Shown: positions 26,418-35,611, counted from the stretch's first letter. The stretch is 64,000 nucleotides of DNA from Deinococcus yavapaiensis KR-236 (GCF_003217515.1 NZ_QJSX01000010.1:124001-188000); one strand, 5' to 3'. Numbers and translations: made by a program. Notes: generated from the letters alone by a model not told the origin.

Positions 26418-27680
26418 TCACCCGATTCCGCCTGCGATCCGCTTGGCTTCGGGCCGTCGTCCCAAGCGCCACATCGCCACCGCTCCCAACAAGGGTCCAA
26501 TGGCCAGAAACGCCAGCACGGGACGCCATCCGACGAGCGGCTGCCACACCCCCACGGCGGCGATCGTGACGGCCGTGAGGCTGAACCCGAGCGCGAGTTG
26601 CAGAGTGAGGGCTGTTCCCACGAAACGCGCGTCGGCGATTTCGGAAGCGATGGTCGAGAATTGCGCCGAGTCGGCGATGATCCAAAAGCCCCACACGAGG
26701 CTCACGGCGAGCACCAGTGGAAGCGACGCCGAGCCGAGCGCGGACAGGGTGAGCGCGCACGCGCCCGACAGGAGCATGGCGAGACTCGTCAGGCGCGTGC
26801 GTCCCCAACGGTCGCCGAGTACGCCCCCGACGACGCATCCCAACGCGCCCACGGCGATCACCAGGAACGTGGCGTACGCGGCGAGCGACGACACGTTCGC
26901 ACCGAAGCCATTGCGGCGAAGGACGTCCGTGAAGTACAAAGCGAACCACGCCCACATCGCGTACAACTCCCACATGTGCCCGAGGTACCCGAGCGTAGTC
27001 AAGCGCATGGCGGGCGTCAGCAGCACCCCGAGGGCCTCGCGCGGTCGAAACACCGCCACGGGAAAGGAGTAGGGACCCACCGGAACGCGCGCCGCGACGA
27101 CGCTTCCCAGAACGGCCAACGCGGACGTGCATACCACCACGACGCGCCACTCCACGCCGCCCAGCCCGTTGACGAGGTGCGGCAACGCCGAACCCAACGT
27201 GAGGGCGCCGACGAGAACGCCGAGCGCGACGCCCCGGCCCGTGACGAACCAAGCGGACATGGCCTTCAATGCGGGCGGGTACACCAACGCGAGGGCCGCG
27301 CCCGTCAAGGCGCGCCAACCGAGGGCCGTGTCGGGCGTCGCGACGAGCAGCAACACGTTCGAGACGGCGGCGATCAGCGCGCCCCACGTCATGAGGCGAC
27401 GAGGCGCCACCCGATCCGCGAGGCCGAAGACGGCGCTGGCGAGCGCTCCGGCCACGAAGCCGAGCTGCACGGCGAGCGTCAACCAAGCGCCTTGCGCCGT
27501 GCTCAATTCCCAATACTGGCGCAACTGCGGCAAGACGGCGGCAGCCGAGAACCAAGGCGCCATGGCGAGAACGACGGCGAGCGCGAGGGCGGCGAGGGCG
27601 CCTCCCCGCCCGCTTGGAGGAACACGCTTCGGGTCGTCGGTACGCTCGTCCGTCGAACGGCGTGAAGGGGGCGTGGGCAC
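26418..27680 (-). CDS. Major facilitator superfamily transporter
   Basis: This 420-aa protein has twelve predicted membrane helices. The first begins ALAALALAVVLAMAPWFSAAAVLPQL. An MFS loop-2-like motif (VFGLADRVAPRRLMTWGAL) lies between helices 2 and 3, and its counterpart (VLGDRWGRTRLTSLAML) in the second half. The substrate cannot be deduced. The frame is open for another 243 nt upstream, but that part runs into an IS3 transposase fragment. The GTG at 27680 is chosen because TACGCT ends 6 nt before it, the layout used by other genes here. Confidence 0.85.
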   Translation of the reverse strand: MPTPPSRRSTDERTDDPKRVPPSGRGGALAALALAVVLAMAPWFSAAAVLPQLRQYWELSTAQGAWLTLAVQLGFVAGALASAVFGLADRVAPRRLMTWGALIAAVSNVLLLVATPDTALGWRALTGAALALVYPPALKAMSAWFVTGRGVALGVLVGALTLGSALPHLVNGLGGVEWRVVVVCTSALAVLGSVVAARVPVGPYSFPVAVFRPREALGVLLTPAMRLTTLGYLGHMWELYAMWAWFALYFTDVLRRNGFGANVSSLAAYATFLVIAVGALGCVVGGVLGDRWGRTRLTSLAMLLSGACALTLSALGSASLPLVLAVSLVWGFWIIADSAQFSTIASEIADARFVGTALTLQLALGFSLTAVTIAAVGVWQPLVGWRPVLAFLAIGPLLGAVAMWRLGRRPEAKRIAGGIG

Positions 27681-27875
27681 GAAGTCAGCGTACCGGATGC
27701 CGAGGCGCGAGGAGCTCGCGCACCGCGTCGAAGCGCTCGCCACCGAGGGCCTGAGAGGACGAGCGCTTCGACGCGGTTCAACTCGTCGTGCGCCCACCGC
27801 GAACGCGACCCGACCGGCTTGGCGGGCTCGAACGACGCCGGGGCAAAAGCTCCAAGCGCCGAATGCCGACCGAAG

Positions 27876-28010
27876 CCCTCCCTTTTTGCGTTCGACCTTC
27901 CCATGGGCGTCCTCAAGGGACAAGCACCGATGTGCGTCGAGACACTCCGCCCGGAAGCTCCCGTTGCACGACTCGACGTAGGAATCGTCCGTGGACCCCC
28001 CAGGACGAAA
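27876..28010 (-). mobile_element. IS3-family transposase (OrfB) C-terminal remnant
   Basis: The minus strand reads FRPGGSTDDSYVESCNG and then SFRAECLDAHRCLSLEDAHGKVERK. This is the block around the last catalytic Glu of IS3-type DDE transposases (family form: PGxPTDNAYVESFNG...RDECLNEHWFLSL). Only about 45 codons remain. The usual end (EYNxxRPHSSLGY) is absent and no terminal repeats or target duplication are evident. It is in frame with the MFS gene and would be fused to it by naive gene calling. Confidence 0.8.
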
Positions 28011-28139
28011 ACACCCAGGATGGCGCCGTGCTCATCCGTTCAGCGGTCAAGCGTCGTGCCGTCTCCGTGCCGGGCGCTGAAGGGTGACTCGACCACGTGC
28101 CTACACGTGATGTCCCGTTCGTTGCGCGTGCGTTCCCGC

Positions 28140-28151
28140 TAGACTCTGAAC
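28140..28151 (+). promoter_or_regulatory. -10 box of the first BTAD regulator gene
   Basis: TAGACT (28140-28145) followed by CTGAAC and the GTG start. It is identical in sequence and spacing to the -10 of the iclR-type gene. No clear -35 at 16-18 nt. Confidence 0.5.
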
Positions 28152-30437
28152 GTGTCCACGACAACTTCTTGGCATGTCGAGGTGCTCGGCACGCCCACCT
28201 TACGAAACGTGGAAGGAGCGGTGTCGCTCCTCGACCGCAAGACGAGCGCCGCCGCGGCCTACCTCGCGCTCGAAGGCAAGACGAGCCGCGCGAAGCTCGC
28301 CGCGCTCTTGTGGCCCGATTCGCAGGAGGGCACGGCGCGCAACAACTTGTCGCAGATGCTGCGCAAGTTGCGGCTCGCCTCCGGCGCCGACCTCATCGTC
28401 GGCCGAAGGGAATTGTGGCTCGCGGACGACGTGCGGGTCGACGCGCGCGTGGTGCGCGACCTGTATCGAGCAGGGCAGTTCGAAGCGTTCGTGACGTCGT
28501 TCGAGGACGTGCTGGGAACCTTCGACTTCGACGACTGCCCGGAATTCGAGGAGTGGTTGCTGAGCGAGCGTGAACGCTGGCAGGAGTGGCATCGCGCGGC
28601 CCTACGCGTCCTCGCGCAAAACGCGGGCGACGCGGCCGCGTCGCTCGCGTGGGCTCAGCAACTTCTCGCCGTCGATCCCTTGTCCGAGGAAGCGTACGCG
28701 CTCGTGACGCGGTTGCAGTTCGCTCTCGGCGATCGGTCGCGCGCGCTCGAGACGTTGCGTGCGTGCGAGGAGATGCTTCGCCGCGAGTTTCAGGCAGAAC
28801 CGACGCGGCAAACCCAGTCGCTCGCGCGCCTCGTTCGAAAAGGTGAAGCGCCGAGTGAGCCGACCGTCACGACTCGCTCGATTCCCTTGTCCGTCCTGCG
28901 CCCTCCCGTCCTCGTCGGACGAGCGCGCGAGTGGGCCCTCATGGAAGAAGGCTGGTCGAAAGGGCAAGGCGTGTGTCTCGTCGGCGACGCGGGCGTCGGC
29001 AAGTCGCGTCTCGTCCAGGAATTCGCGCGGGCGCATGGCGGCGACTTCTACTTCGAGTGCCGACCCGGCGACGAGAAGATATTGTACGGCACGACGACTC
29101 GCATGCTGCGAAAAATCTTGGAGCGCTATCCGCACCTCGCCATCGAGCCGTGGGTGACACAGCAGCTCGCTCGCATCCTGCCGGAGTTCGGCCCGCCTCC
29201 CCCACCGCTGACGTCCGACGCGGACAAGGTGCGCTTCTACCAAGCCATGACGGAAGTGGTGCACGCCGCGATCGAGGCGGGCATGACGGTCCTCGCGTAC
29301 GACGACACGCATCACTTCGACGACGGCAGCGCCGAGGCACAGCTGTTCATGTGGGGAGCGCTCGGTTGGGGGGACGTGAACGCGCCGTTTCGCATCGTGT
29401 TCAACTCGCGGCCGCAAGAATACACGTCGTTCGCCGCCCAGGCGCTCGTGGAACTCGTGCAGACGGGTCGGGTGCTCGTCATCGAACTCGGTCCGCTCTC
29501 GGCGGACGCGGTGGAGCGTCTCGTGGCCAGCATGAACGTGCCGCACCTGACGTCCATGACGTCCACGTTGCAACGTTACACGGGAGGCAATCCTCAGTTC
29601 CTGCTCGAGACGGTGAAGCACCTTATCGAGACGGGCGTCGTCGAGCACGGGTTTCCCGAGCGCCTGCCGCCACCCGAGCCGGTGCGTGAGGTCGTGACGC
29701 GGCGCCTCGGACGCCTCTCGCCCACCGCCCTTCACACGGCGCAAGCGGCGGCCGTGCTGCGAAGCGACTTCACGCTGGAAATGGTGGCGGAAACGTTACG
29801 CACGCCGCTCTTGGAAGTGCTGCCCGCTTGGCAAGAACTCGAGCGAGCGCAGGTGATCGCCGAGGACCGCTTCAGCCACGACCTCGTGTACGAGGCGGTC
29901 GAGGCGGACTTGCCGTCCGACGTGGCGCGGGCGCTTCACCGAAGCGCGGCTCGCGTCCTCGAACGGCACGGCTTCTCGGCGGCCCGAATCGCGAGGCACT
30001 GGCTGGAAGGCGGCGAGCCGCTGCGAGCCGCGCCGAGGTTTCGCGCCGCCGCCGAAGAAGCGCGCGCCGCCCTGAGATTCGTGGAGGCGGCGACCTTCTT
30101 GGAGCAGGCCTCGACCCTCCTCGAGGCGAACGGCGACCGCGACGCGGCGTTCGACCTTCGGTACCTCATGACGCTCGACCTCCTCGAGGAGTTCGATCTC
30201 GGGGCGCGTCATGAAGCGTCCGTGACGGGTCTGTTCGATCTGGCGCGTACGGACGCGCAGCGTGCGCGCGCCTGGCATTGCAAAGCCCTGCTGCACAACC
30301 GACAAGGTGATCGAAGCTTGGCGCTCGAAGCGGCTCGACGAGGATGGTCGTGCGCCGAGGACAGCGGTGACTTCTCCGTGAAAGCCGAGCTATCGCAGGT
30401 GCTGAACGTCGTCGCGCCTCCACCGAACGAGTTGTAG
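28152..30437 (+). CDS. SARP/BTAD-type transcriptional activator with AAA ATPase domain
   Basis: This 761-aa regulator starts with a winged-helix DNA-binding domain (VEVLGTPTLRN ... SRAKLAALLWPDSQEGTARNNLSQMLRKLR), followed by a bacterial transcriptional activation domain with TPR-like helices (to about 230). The AAA/NTPase module has P-loop GDAGVGKSR near 278. The aspartate-rich block YDDTHHFDDGSAEAQLF near 380 is its Walker B region. It presumably couples nucleotide binding and a signal to promoter activation. The C-terminus stops at APPPNEL, short for the family. The 200 nt after the stop read like further decayed helical repeat, so the gene may be truncated. Confidence 0.85.
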   Translation: MSTTTSWHVEVLGTPTLRNVEGAVSLLDRKTSAAAAYLALEGKTSRAKLAALLWPDSQEGTARNNLSQMLRKLRLASGADLIVGRRELWLADDVRVDARVVRDLYRAGQFEAFVTSFEDVLGTFDFDDCPEFEEWLLSERERWQEWHRAALRVLAQNAGDAAASLAWAQQLLAVDPLSEEAYALVTRLQFALGDRSRALETLRACEEMLRREFQAEPTRQTQSLARLVRKGEAPSEPTVTTRSIPLSVLRPPVLVGRAREWALMEEGWSKGQGVCLVGDAGVGKSRLVQEFARAHGGDFYFECRPGDEKILYGTTTRMLRKILERYPHLAIEPWVTQQLARILPEFGPPPPPLTSDADKVRFYQAMTEVVHAAIEAGMTVLAYDDTHHFDDGSAEAQLFMWGALGWGDVNAPFRIVFNSRPQEYTSFAAQALVELVQTGRVLVIELGPLSADAVERLVASMNVPHLTSMTSTLQRYTGGNPQFLLETVKHLIETGVVEHGFPERLPPPEPVREVVTRRLGRLSPTALHTAQAAAVLRSDFTLEMVAETLRTPLLEVLPAWQELERAQVIAEDRFSHDLVYEAVEADLPSDVARALHRSAARVLERHGFSAARIARHWLEGGEPLRAAPRFRAAAEEARAALRFVEAATFLEQASTLLEANGDRDAAFDLRYLMTLDLLEEFDLGARHEASVTGLFDLARTDAQRARAWHCKALLHNRQGDRSLALEAARRGWSCAEDSGDFSVKAELSQVLNVVAPPPNEL

Positions 30438-30647
30438 GAAGCCGCGGAGGCGTGGCGGCGAGGGCTTGCGGACTCAGGTCCCGCCTTGTGGAGCAAGGGC
30501 CGCGAGGCGAGCCCGAAAACGCCCCGAGGGTCTACGAGGAGCTTGGCGTCGAGGCGTCCGGGGAGCCGAGTGCGAAACGCCGGACGGAGGCGAAATACGA
30601 CGAATGCCGTGTCAGACGTTCTCAAGCGAGGGTTGTGAGCGGCTTGC
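30438..30647 (+). other. Spacer with possible decayed tail of the BTAD regulator
   Basis: In frame after the stop the sequence continues EAAEAWRRGLADSGPALWSKG, compatible with a TPR helix, before becoming unrecognisable. This may be the remains of a longer C-terminus lost by a stop codon, or chance. Confidence 0.3.
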
Positions 30648-30659
30648 TATAGTTTGTTG
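30648..30659 (+). promoter_or_regulatory. -10 box of the second BTAD regulator gene
   Basis: TATAGT (30648-30653), then TTGTTG, then the GTG at 30660. Same -10/6-nt/GTG layout as the upstream paralogue, so the two tandem genes have separate leaderless promoters. Confidence 0.5.
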
Positions 30660-32846
30660 GTGCTTGCAACAACCAACGTGCGTGTCGCGCTGCTCGGCAC
30701 GCCCACCTTGACCGGCACGAACGGGAGCGCGGCGCCTCTCGATCGCAAGTCGGCCGCCGTGCTGGCGTTCCTCGCCCTCACGGAAGGCGTCACGCGCTCG
30801 CGCGTCGCCGGGTTGCTGTGGCCGGAATCGAAGGAGAGCACGGCTCGAAACAACCTCGTGCAATTGCTGAGGCGGTGGCGTCTCGCGCTCGGCGAGGACG
30901 TCGTCGTGGGTGGGGACGTGGTGCGCCTCGCCAACTTCGTCGCCGTGGACGCCCTCGACCTTCGAGATGCCTTCTTGCTGGGACGGCACGAGGCGTTCGT
31001 CTCGCGAAACGAGGCCTTGCTGGGCGCGTACACGTACGACGACCTGCCGGAATTCGATGAATGGCTGCAAAGCGAACGGGCCCGCTGGAAAGGCTGGCGC
31101 CGCGACACGCTCGCCGTCTTGTGTGATCGCGACACGGAGCGTGGCGCGTACGAGCGAGCCTTGTCGTGGGCGCGGCAGTTGCTCGACGTCGACGCGTCGT
31201 CCGAGGACACCTTCGTGCGCTTGATGAAAGTGCAGTACCTGCTGGGAGACCGAGACGGCGCGCTCGCGACGTTCGCGCGCTGCGAGGACGTCTTGTGGCG
31301 CGAGCACGGCGTGAAGCCGCTTCCCGCGACGCTCGATTTGGCGGGCACCATTCGGGGCGGCGGCAACTTGTCGCGCACCTTCGCTCGGTCGAAGCCTGCC
31401 ATTCCCCCGTCCGTGCTGCGCCCGCCGATCTTGGCGGGACGCGAACGCGAGTGGGCCCTCATGGACGAGGCGTGGTCGGTCGGCAAGAGCATCGTCATCA
31501 GTGGCGCGCCCGGCGTGGGCAAATCGCGTCTGATCAAGGAGTTCGCGGCGAGCAAAGGGCCGTCGTTTCACCTCGACGGTCGTCCCGGCGACACCTCCGT
31601 TCCTTACGGCACGTACGCGCGGGTGTGGAGAAGCTTGCTGCGCGCCCGTCCCGACCTCGACTTGCCCGACTGGGTGCGTGAACAACTCGCGCTGTTCATT
31701 CCGGAAGTGTGGCCCTCGAAAGCCCCGGCGATGACGTCCCAGGCGGACAAGGAGCGCTTGTACGCGGCGATCGGAGAGCTCGCGTTTCGAATCAGCCGCG
31801 GAATGAAGTGCGTCATCGCGGACGACATGCAGTACTACGATTCGGCGAGCATGGAACTCGGGGCGTCCATCGCGCAACGCTTCGTTCCGTTCGACGCGAA
31901 TCACGGCGTCGTTCCGATGATCGCGGCGCATCGAGCGGGCGAACTTTCCAGCGAAGTCGAAGCGCAGCTTCGAGGCATGTACGAGGCGGGACTGTGCATC
32001 TGGCTCGACGTTCAACCGCTCGACCAAACGGCGACGGCGCGCGTGCTCGTGAGCTTGAACCTCCCGCTCGTGGAGGCGAACGCCGCGCGTCTGGTGCGCT
32101 CCAGCGGCGGCAACCCGCTGTTCCTCCTCGAGGCGGTCAAGCACCTTCTGGAATACGAGGGCGCCTCGGACGACGAGGTGCCTTCCGTGCCGGAGAAAGT
32201 ACACGAAGTCATCGGCGAGCGCCTGCGCCGCTTGTCACCGAAAGCCCTGTTGCTCGCGCAGGCGGCGGCGGTGCTGCAATCGAACTTCGACCTCGACCTC
32301 GTGAGCGCCGTTCTCGACGCGCCGCTCTTGGACGTTCTGCCCGCGTGGCAGGAACTCGAACGCGCGCAGGTGCTCGCGCGCGGCCAGTTCAGCCACGACC
32401 TCGTGTACGAAAGCGTGCGCGCGGGCTTGTCGAACAGCGTTCGTCAAGCGCTGCACCGCAGCGTGGCGCGGGCGCTCGAACGGCAAGACGAGAATCCGGC
32501 GCGCATCGCTCGCCACTGGCTCGAAGGAGGCGAGGTGCGCCGCGCCGTGCCGAACTTGCGAGAAGCGGCGCGCGCGTCGTGCGCGTCCTTGCGTTTCGCG
32601 GAGGCCGCCGAGGCGCTCGAGCAGGCGGCAACGATTCTCGAGTCGAACGGCGAACTCGACGAAGCCTTCGACGTTTGGCGTTCACTCGTGGATGACGTCC
32701 TGCGAACCGGGGCGCTCGAAGCACGGTACGAGGCGACGCTGCGCCGCATGACGGACCTCGCGCGCACGCCCGCTCAACGAGAAGTCGTCGAGCGATACGA
32801 GGCCGAGCGAACCACATCGGGCCCTTCCTCCGGGACCTCCCCCTGA
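30660..32846 (+). CDS. SARP/BTAD-type transcriptional activator, tandem paralogue
   Basis: This 728-aa protein has the same domain order as its upstream neighbour. A winged helix opens with VRVALLGTPTLTG and includes VAGLLWPESKESTARNNLVQLLRRWR. A BTAD region follows, then an AAA ATPase with P-loop GAPGVGKSR near 282 and the acidic block ADDMQYYDSASMELGAS. The C-terminal third is helical with the shared LPAWQELERAQV...FSHDLVYE motif. The two proteins are clear paralogues from tandem duplication. GTG at 30660 is favoured over the TTG codons at 30654 and 30657 because of the -10 spacing. The last 15 residues are Ser/Pro-rich. Confidence 0.85.
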   Translation: MLATTNVRVALLGTPTLTGTNGSAAPLDRKSAAVLAFLALTEGVTRSRVAGLLWPESKESTARNNLVQLLRRWRLALGEDVVVGGDVVRLANFVAVDALDLRDAFLLGRHEAFVSRNEALLGAYTYDDLPEFDEWLQSERARWKGWRRDTLAVLCDRDTERGAYERALSWARQLLDVDASSEDTFVRLMKVQYLLGDRDGALATFARCEDVLWREHGVKPLPATLDLAGTIRGGGNLSRTFARSKPAIPPSVLRPPILAGREREWALMDEAWSVGKSIVISGAPGVGKSRLIKEFAASKGPSFHLDGRPGDTSVPYGTYARVWRSLLRARPDLDLPDWVREQLALFIPEVWPSKAPAMTSQADKERLYAAIGELAFRISRGMKCVIADDMQYYDSASMELGASIAQRFVPFDANHGVVPMIAAHRAGELSSEVEAQLRGMYEAGLCIWLDVQPLDQTATARVLVSLNLPLVEANAARLVRSSGGNPLFLLEAVKHLLEYEGASDDEVPSVPEKVHEVIGERLRRLSPKALLLAQAAAVLQSNFDLDLVSAVLDAPLLDVLPAWQELERAQVLARGQFSHDLVYESVRAGLSNSVRQALHRSVARALERQDENPARIARHWLEGGEVRRAVPNLREAARASCASLRFAEAAEALEQAATILESNGELDEAFDVWRSLVDDVLRTGALEARYEATLRRMTDLARTPAQREVVERYEAERTTSGPSSGTSP

Positions 32847-32930
32847 CGCACGCTTTATCACCGGAAAATCACGTTTCCGATCGTACGCTCTCCTCGTTCG
32901 GTGCTCAGCGCACCGTCGAAGGAGATTCGC

Positions 32931-33713
32931 ATGCCTCGATCCACCCGAAATTTCGCACTCGCCCTGACCCTTTCATCTCTCGCCGCGTTCGGTCTGAGCG
33001 CGTCCACGAAGCTCACCCCTAACACCGTGAGCGGAAGCGTGATCGACGAGCGCGGCAAGCCCGTGGCAGGCGTCAAGATCATCATCGAGCCCGCGATGTT
33101 TCGGGGCACGATCTTCACGAGCACGAACGCGCAAGGCCGCTACCAGTCCATCGAGCTCAATGCGGCCACGAATCCGTACTACGTGAAGGCTTACAAGGAA
33201 GTGAAGTACCACGACCAGCAGTACTGCCTGCGAATGGCGGGCGCCCCGGAGGCGTATCAGGAGGCCTTCAACGCGAAGGCGGGAGCTACGCGCAACTTCG
33301 TGTGGCGAATTCGGGGCGAGTCGGACATGCCGTCGACGCCGTATGGAGGAGGCAGCTGGGGAGGAACGCTCGCCTTCGAGAGCGTGTACATCGACGACGC
33401 CCACCTCATCGACCGCGAGGCGACGATCGAGGTGACGCTCGTACCCGACGGTCCGCTCATCGACGGCAGCAAGGGAGCGACCATCACGCGCACGATTCAG
33501 GTCCTCAAGGGTTTGACCGACATTCCCGTCGGGTACTACAAGTTCTCGGCGGTGTTGAGGAACGCGAACGGCACGAAAACGGCCCTGCGCGTCGGTTCGA
33601 GCAGCGAGCAAGAGAAATTGGGAAGCACCACGATGATCCTCTTCAAGGGCTTCGACACGTGCGGGCATAGCGGCACGCTGCGACAGACGCCTGTTTGGCT
33701 GGCGATGCCGTGA
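32931..33713 (+). CDS. Secreted carboxypeptidase-regulatory-like domain protein
   Basis: This 260-aa protein has a signal peptide (Arg-rich start, ALALTLSSLAAFGLSAS). Right after it comes a carboxypeptidase-regulatory-like (Ig-fold) domain: NTVSGSVIDERGKPVAGVKIIIEP ... TSTNAQGRYQSIEL. The C-terminal half is a second beta domain of unknown family, with a Cys in FDTCGHSG. It probably functions in the envelope or outside the cell. AAGGAG before the ATG at 32931 fixes the start. A hairpin follows the stop. Confidence 0.78.
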   Translation: MPRSTRNFALALTLSSLAAFGLSASTKLTPNTVSGSVIDERGKPVAGVKIIIEPAMFRGTIFTSTNAQGRYQSIELNAATNPYYVKAYKEVKYHDQQYCLRMAGAPEAYQEAFNAKAGATRNFVWRIRGESDMPSTPYGGGSWGGTLAFESVYIDDAHLIDREATIEVTLVPDGPLIDGSKGATITRTIQVLKGLTDIPVGYYKFSAVLRNANGTKTALRVGSSSEQEKLGSTTMILFKGFDTCGHSGTLRQTPVWLAMP

Positions 33714-33742
33714 AGCACTGAGCGCGCCGATTCGATCAGAAA

Positions 33743-33772
33743 GGGCGGCGAGGCCTTAAGGCCTCGCCGCCC
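33743..33772. terminator. 13-bp perfect hairpin between convergent genes
   Basis: GGGCGGCGAGGCC and its exact complement flank TTAA, 29 nt after the stop of the secreted protein gene and 69 nt from the end of the minus-strand operon. It is symmetric enough to serve both directions. Confidence 0.7.
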
Positions 33773-33840
33773 TCGTCGTACGTTCAGGAAAAGAGTTCGA
33801 AAGCTCGGAAGTTCCCAGGGTGGACGGGACGTGTGACGAT

Positions 33841-34032
33841 TCAACTCGGTTCTTCGGCGATATCGACGGAGCGGGAGAGATACGCCAGGAGAGCCTTCGG
33901 GGACGAGAAGGACGTACGCAACGCGTTCTCACGAACGGAAGCTCGCCATACGAGCCGATCGCCGTCACGCTCGAACCACACGCGCAGGACGTACCAGCGG
34001 CCGGAGTGCTCACCGTCGTTCTCGGGGATCAC
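33841..34032 (-). CDS. Small hypothetical protein (63 aa), last gene of a three-gene operon
   Basis: The GTG at 34032 overlaps the TGA of the DUF3592-like gene (GTGA). The product reads as a compact strand-rich domain (WYVLRVWFERDGDRLVWRASV) followed by a helix (SPKALLAYLSRSVD), resembling a small fold used to post-process numeric or surface signals. I cannot name the family. No signal peptide. The close coupling to two envelope genes makes chance unlikely. Confidence 0.55.
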   Translation of the reverse strand: MIPENDGEHSGRWYVLRVWFERDGDRLVWRASVRENALRTSFSSPKALLAYLSRSVDIAEEPS

Positions 34033-34586
34033 GGGTGCCTCGCGCCCTTCGAGGCCCGAGCTGCTTTGACGGACGGCACAGTGAGTCGTCGACGTCGCTC
34101 CAGCCACGTCGAGACGGGCGCGACGGTGCGGACGAACACGCCCGCACCGATCAGCAGCACAACGACGCTCACGGCGAGCGCGCCGAGAACGAACACATCG
34201 GTGCCCGGCTCGAGCACGGCACGTGCGGGCGCGGCAGGATCGAAATGAACGCTTACCCGGCGCCCTTTCGGCAGGCGCGCGACGATGTCCCGCGCGTACG
34301 CCTCGCTCGATTCCGAGGAGCGGTACGTGCGCTGTGACGAGCGGTAGGTGCGCCCCGCGACCGTGTAGACGTACTCCACGCGCGCAGAGTACCGAGTCTT
34401 GCCGTCCGAGAGGCTCCATGCCACGCGACTGTCCGTGACGGTTCCCGAAGTCGTCGGCCAGGCAAGGCTGCGAAGGCCTCGCTGCGTGAGCGCGCCGAGC
34501 AGGAGCGTGAAGATCAGCGCGACGACGAGGAGGCCGAGACCCACGAACCGCTCGAGCGGCCACGACGCGAACACGCTTTTCATCAT
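34029..34586 (-). CDS. DUF3592-like membrane protein
   Basis: This 185-aa protein has a first membrane helix (VGLGLLVVALIFTLLLGAL) and an extracytoplasmic beta domain beginning TTSGTVTDSRVAW and containing YSARVEYVYTVAGRTYRSSQ. It includes the FDPAAPARAVLEPG segment typical of DUF3592, then a second helix (LGALAVSVVVLLIGAGVFV). Function of the family is unknown. ATG ATG at 34586 overlaps the stop of the upstream gene (ATGA). An internal stretch contains a near-repeat of RTYRSS. Confidence 0.8.
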   Translation of the reverse strand: MMKSVFASWPLERFVGLGLLVVALIFTLLLGALTQRGLRSLAWPTTSGTVTDSRVAWSLSDGKTRYSARVEYVYTVAGRTYRSSQRTYRSSESSEAYARDIVARLPKGRRVSVHFDPAAPARAVLEPGTDVFVLGALAVSVVVLLIGAGVFVRTVAPVSTWLERRRRLTVPSVKAARASKGARHP

Positions 34587-35611
34587 TTCGCTTGGCTCAC
34601 GTCGAAGACGAGCGCGTGAGAGTCGTCGTTCTCCACGACGCTCAAGCTCTGCCCCTTCACGTTGGCGGGCAGTTTGAAGTAGACGCGGAAGCGTGCCTCC
34701 TCGCCGGGCCTCAACGTTCCGCTCGTGGCTTCGGCGCGAGACACTTTCAGCGGGTAGTCGTCGTACTCGGTCACGTCACCATCGGCGTCTCGCAGTTTGA
34801 ACGAGAAGGTGCGCGCGAAGAACGATCGGGCCGACGCCGCGCTCGCCGCGCCGTTACGGACCGTGAAGACTGCGACGAGGGTGCGTTCCCCATCCTCGAG
34901 TTCACGCCCCTGGATGGACGTCGCCATGAGCGCGACCGAGTCGAGCTTCAAGTCGAAGTACCCGAGCGGACCGTACACTCCCGTCTTCATCGGCGTGGCT
35001 TCGAGCGCCGTCACCTTCGTCGCGTCCGAGGTGTCGGCGAACGGAGCCGGAAGTCCTTTCACCTTGCCGCGCAGATCGTAGCGCACCACCTGCTTGTCGT
35101 CCCTGACGTTCACGAGGAGCTTCGGAACGGGACCGGCAGCCGGAACGGCGATGACGACGTACGCGCCTACCTTCTGCGCGGGCTTCAGCGTCGTCTCGAG
35201 TCGGTCCGTCGTACCTTCTCGCCCGACGTTGTTCTCGTTTTCGTGGTTGATGTCCTTCGCGTCCACGACCGTGAACTGCAGCGTCCTGGCGAAGTAGTGC
35301 AAGTCTTCTTTTTGCGGATTGTGCACCGTGTAATGCAAGATCAGCAGTTTCTCCTTCGCTTTGGGAATGTACACGTTCTCGCCGATCGTGACGCGCGAAA
35401 CGCTGAACTCGGCGCCCGTGAGGGTGAAGTTGACGGCCTTGCCACCCTTGCCGAGCGTGAACGTCTTGCCGATCTCACCGACGTCACCGGCGAGTTGCGT
35501 GGTGCCTTGCACGGTCCTCGCGGGCGGCGTGGCAGGCGTGGTTTGAGCGAAGGCGGGCGAGGTCAGAAGGGCGGTGAGGGCGAGCGTCAACGTGCGTCTT
35601 TGAATGGGCAT
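34583..35611 (-). CDS. Secreted protein with DUF4352-like Ig domains (342 aa)
   Basis: A signal peptide (RRTLTLALTALLTSPAFAQ) is followed by two beta-sandwich regions. The first is of DUF4352 type: AVNFTLTGAEFSVSRVTIGENVYIPKAKEKLLILHYTVHNPQKED. The second repeats the logic (YFDLKLDSVALM...ELEDGERTLVAVFTVRNGA). It is probably periplasmic or surface-associated. GGAGG upstream of the ATG at 35611 fixes the start and rejects a 59-codon extension. It is the first gene of the three-gene operon and divergent from the exonuclease gene. Confidence 0.75.
   Translation of the reverse strand: MPIQRRTLTLALTALLTSPAFAQTTPATPPARTVQGTTQLAGDVGEIGKTFTLGKGGKAVNFTLTGAEFSVSRVTIGENVYIPKAKEKLLILHYTVHNPQKEDLHYFARTLQFTVVDAKDINHENENNVGREGTTDRLETTLKPAQKVGAYVVIAVPAAGPVPKLLVNVRDDKQVVRYDLRGKVKGLPAPFADTSDATKVTALEATPMKTGVYGPLGYFDLKLDSVALMATSIQGRELEDGERTLVAVFTVRNGAASAASARSFFARTFSFKLRDADGDVTEYDDYPLKVSRAEATSGTLRPGEEARFRVYFKLPANVKGQSLSVVENDDSHALVFDVSQAK

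Noticed and set aside
27681..27923. N-terminal extension of the MFS transporter by 81 residues
   Set aside because: The extension is read from an IS3 remnant and low-complexity sequence, not from transporter sequence; the GTG at 27680 has a properly spaced -10 box.
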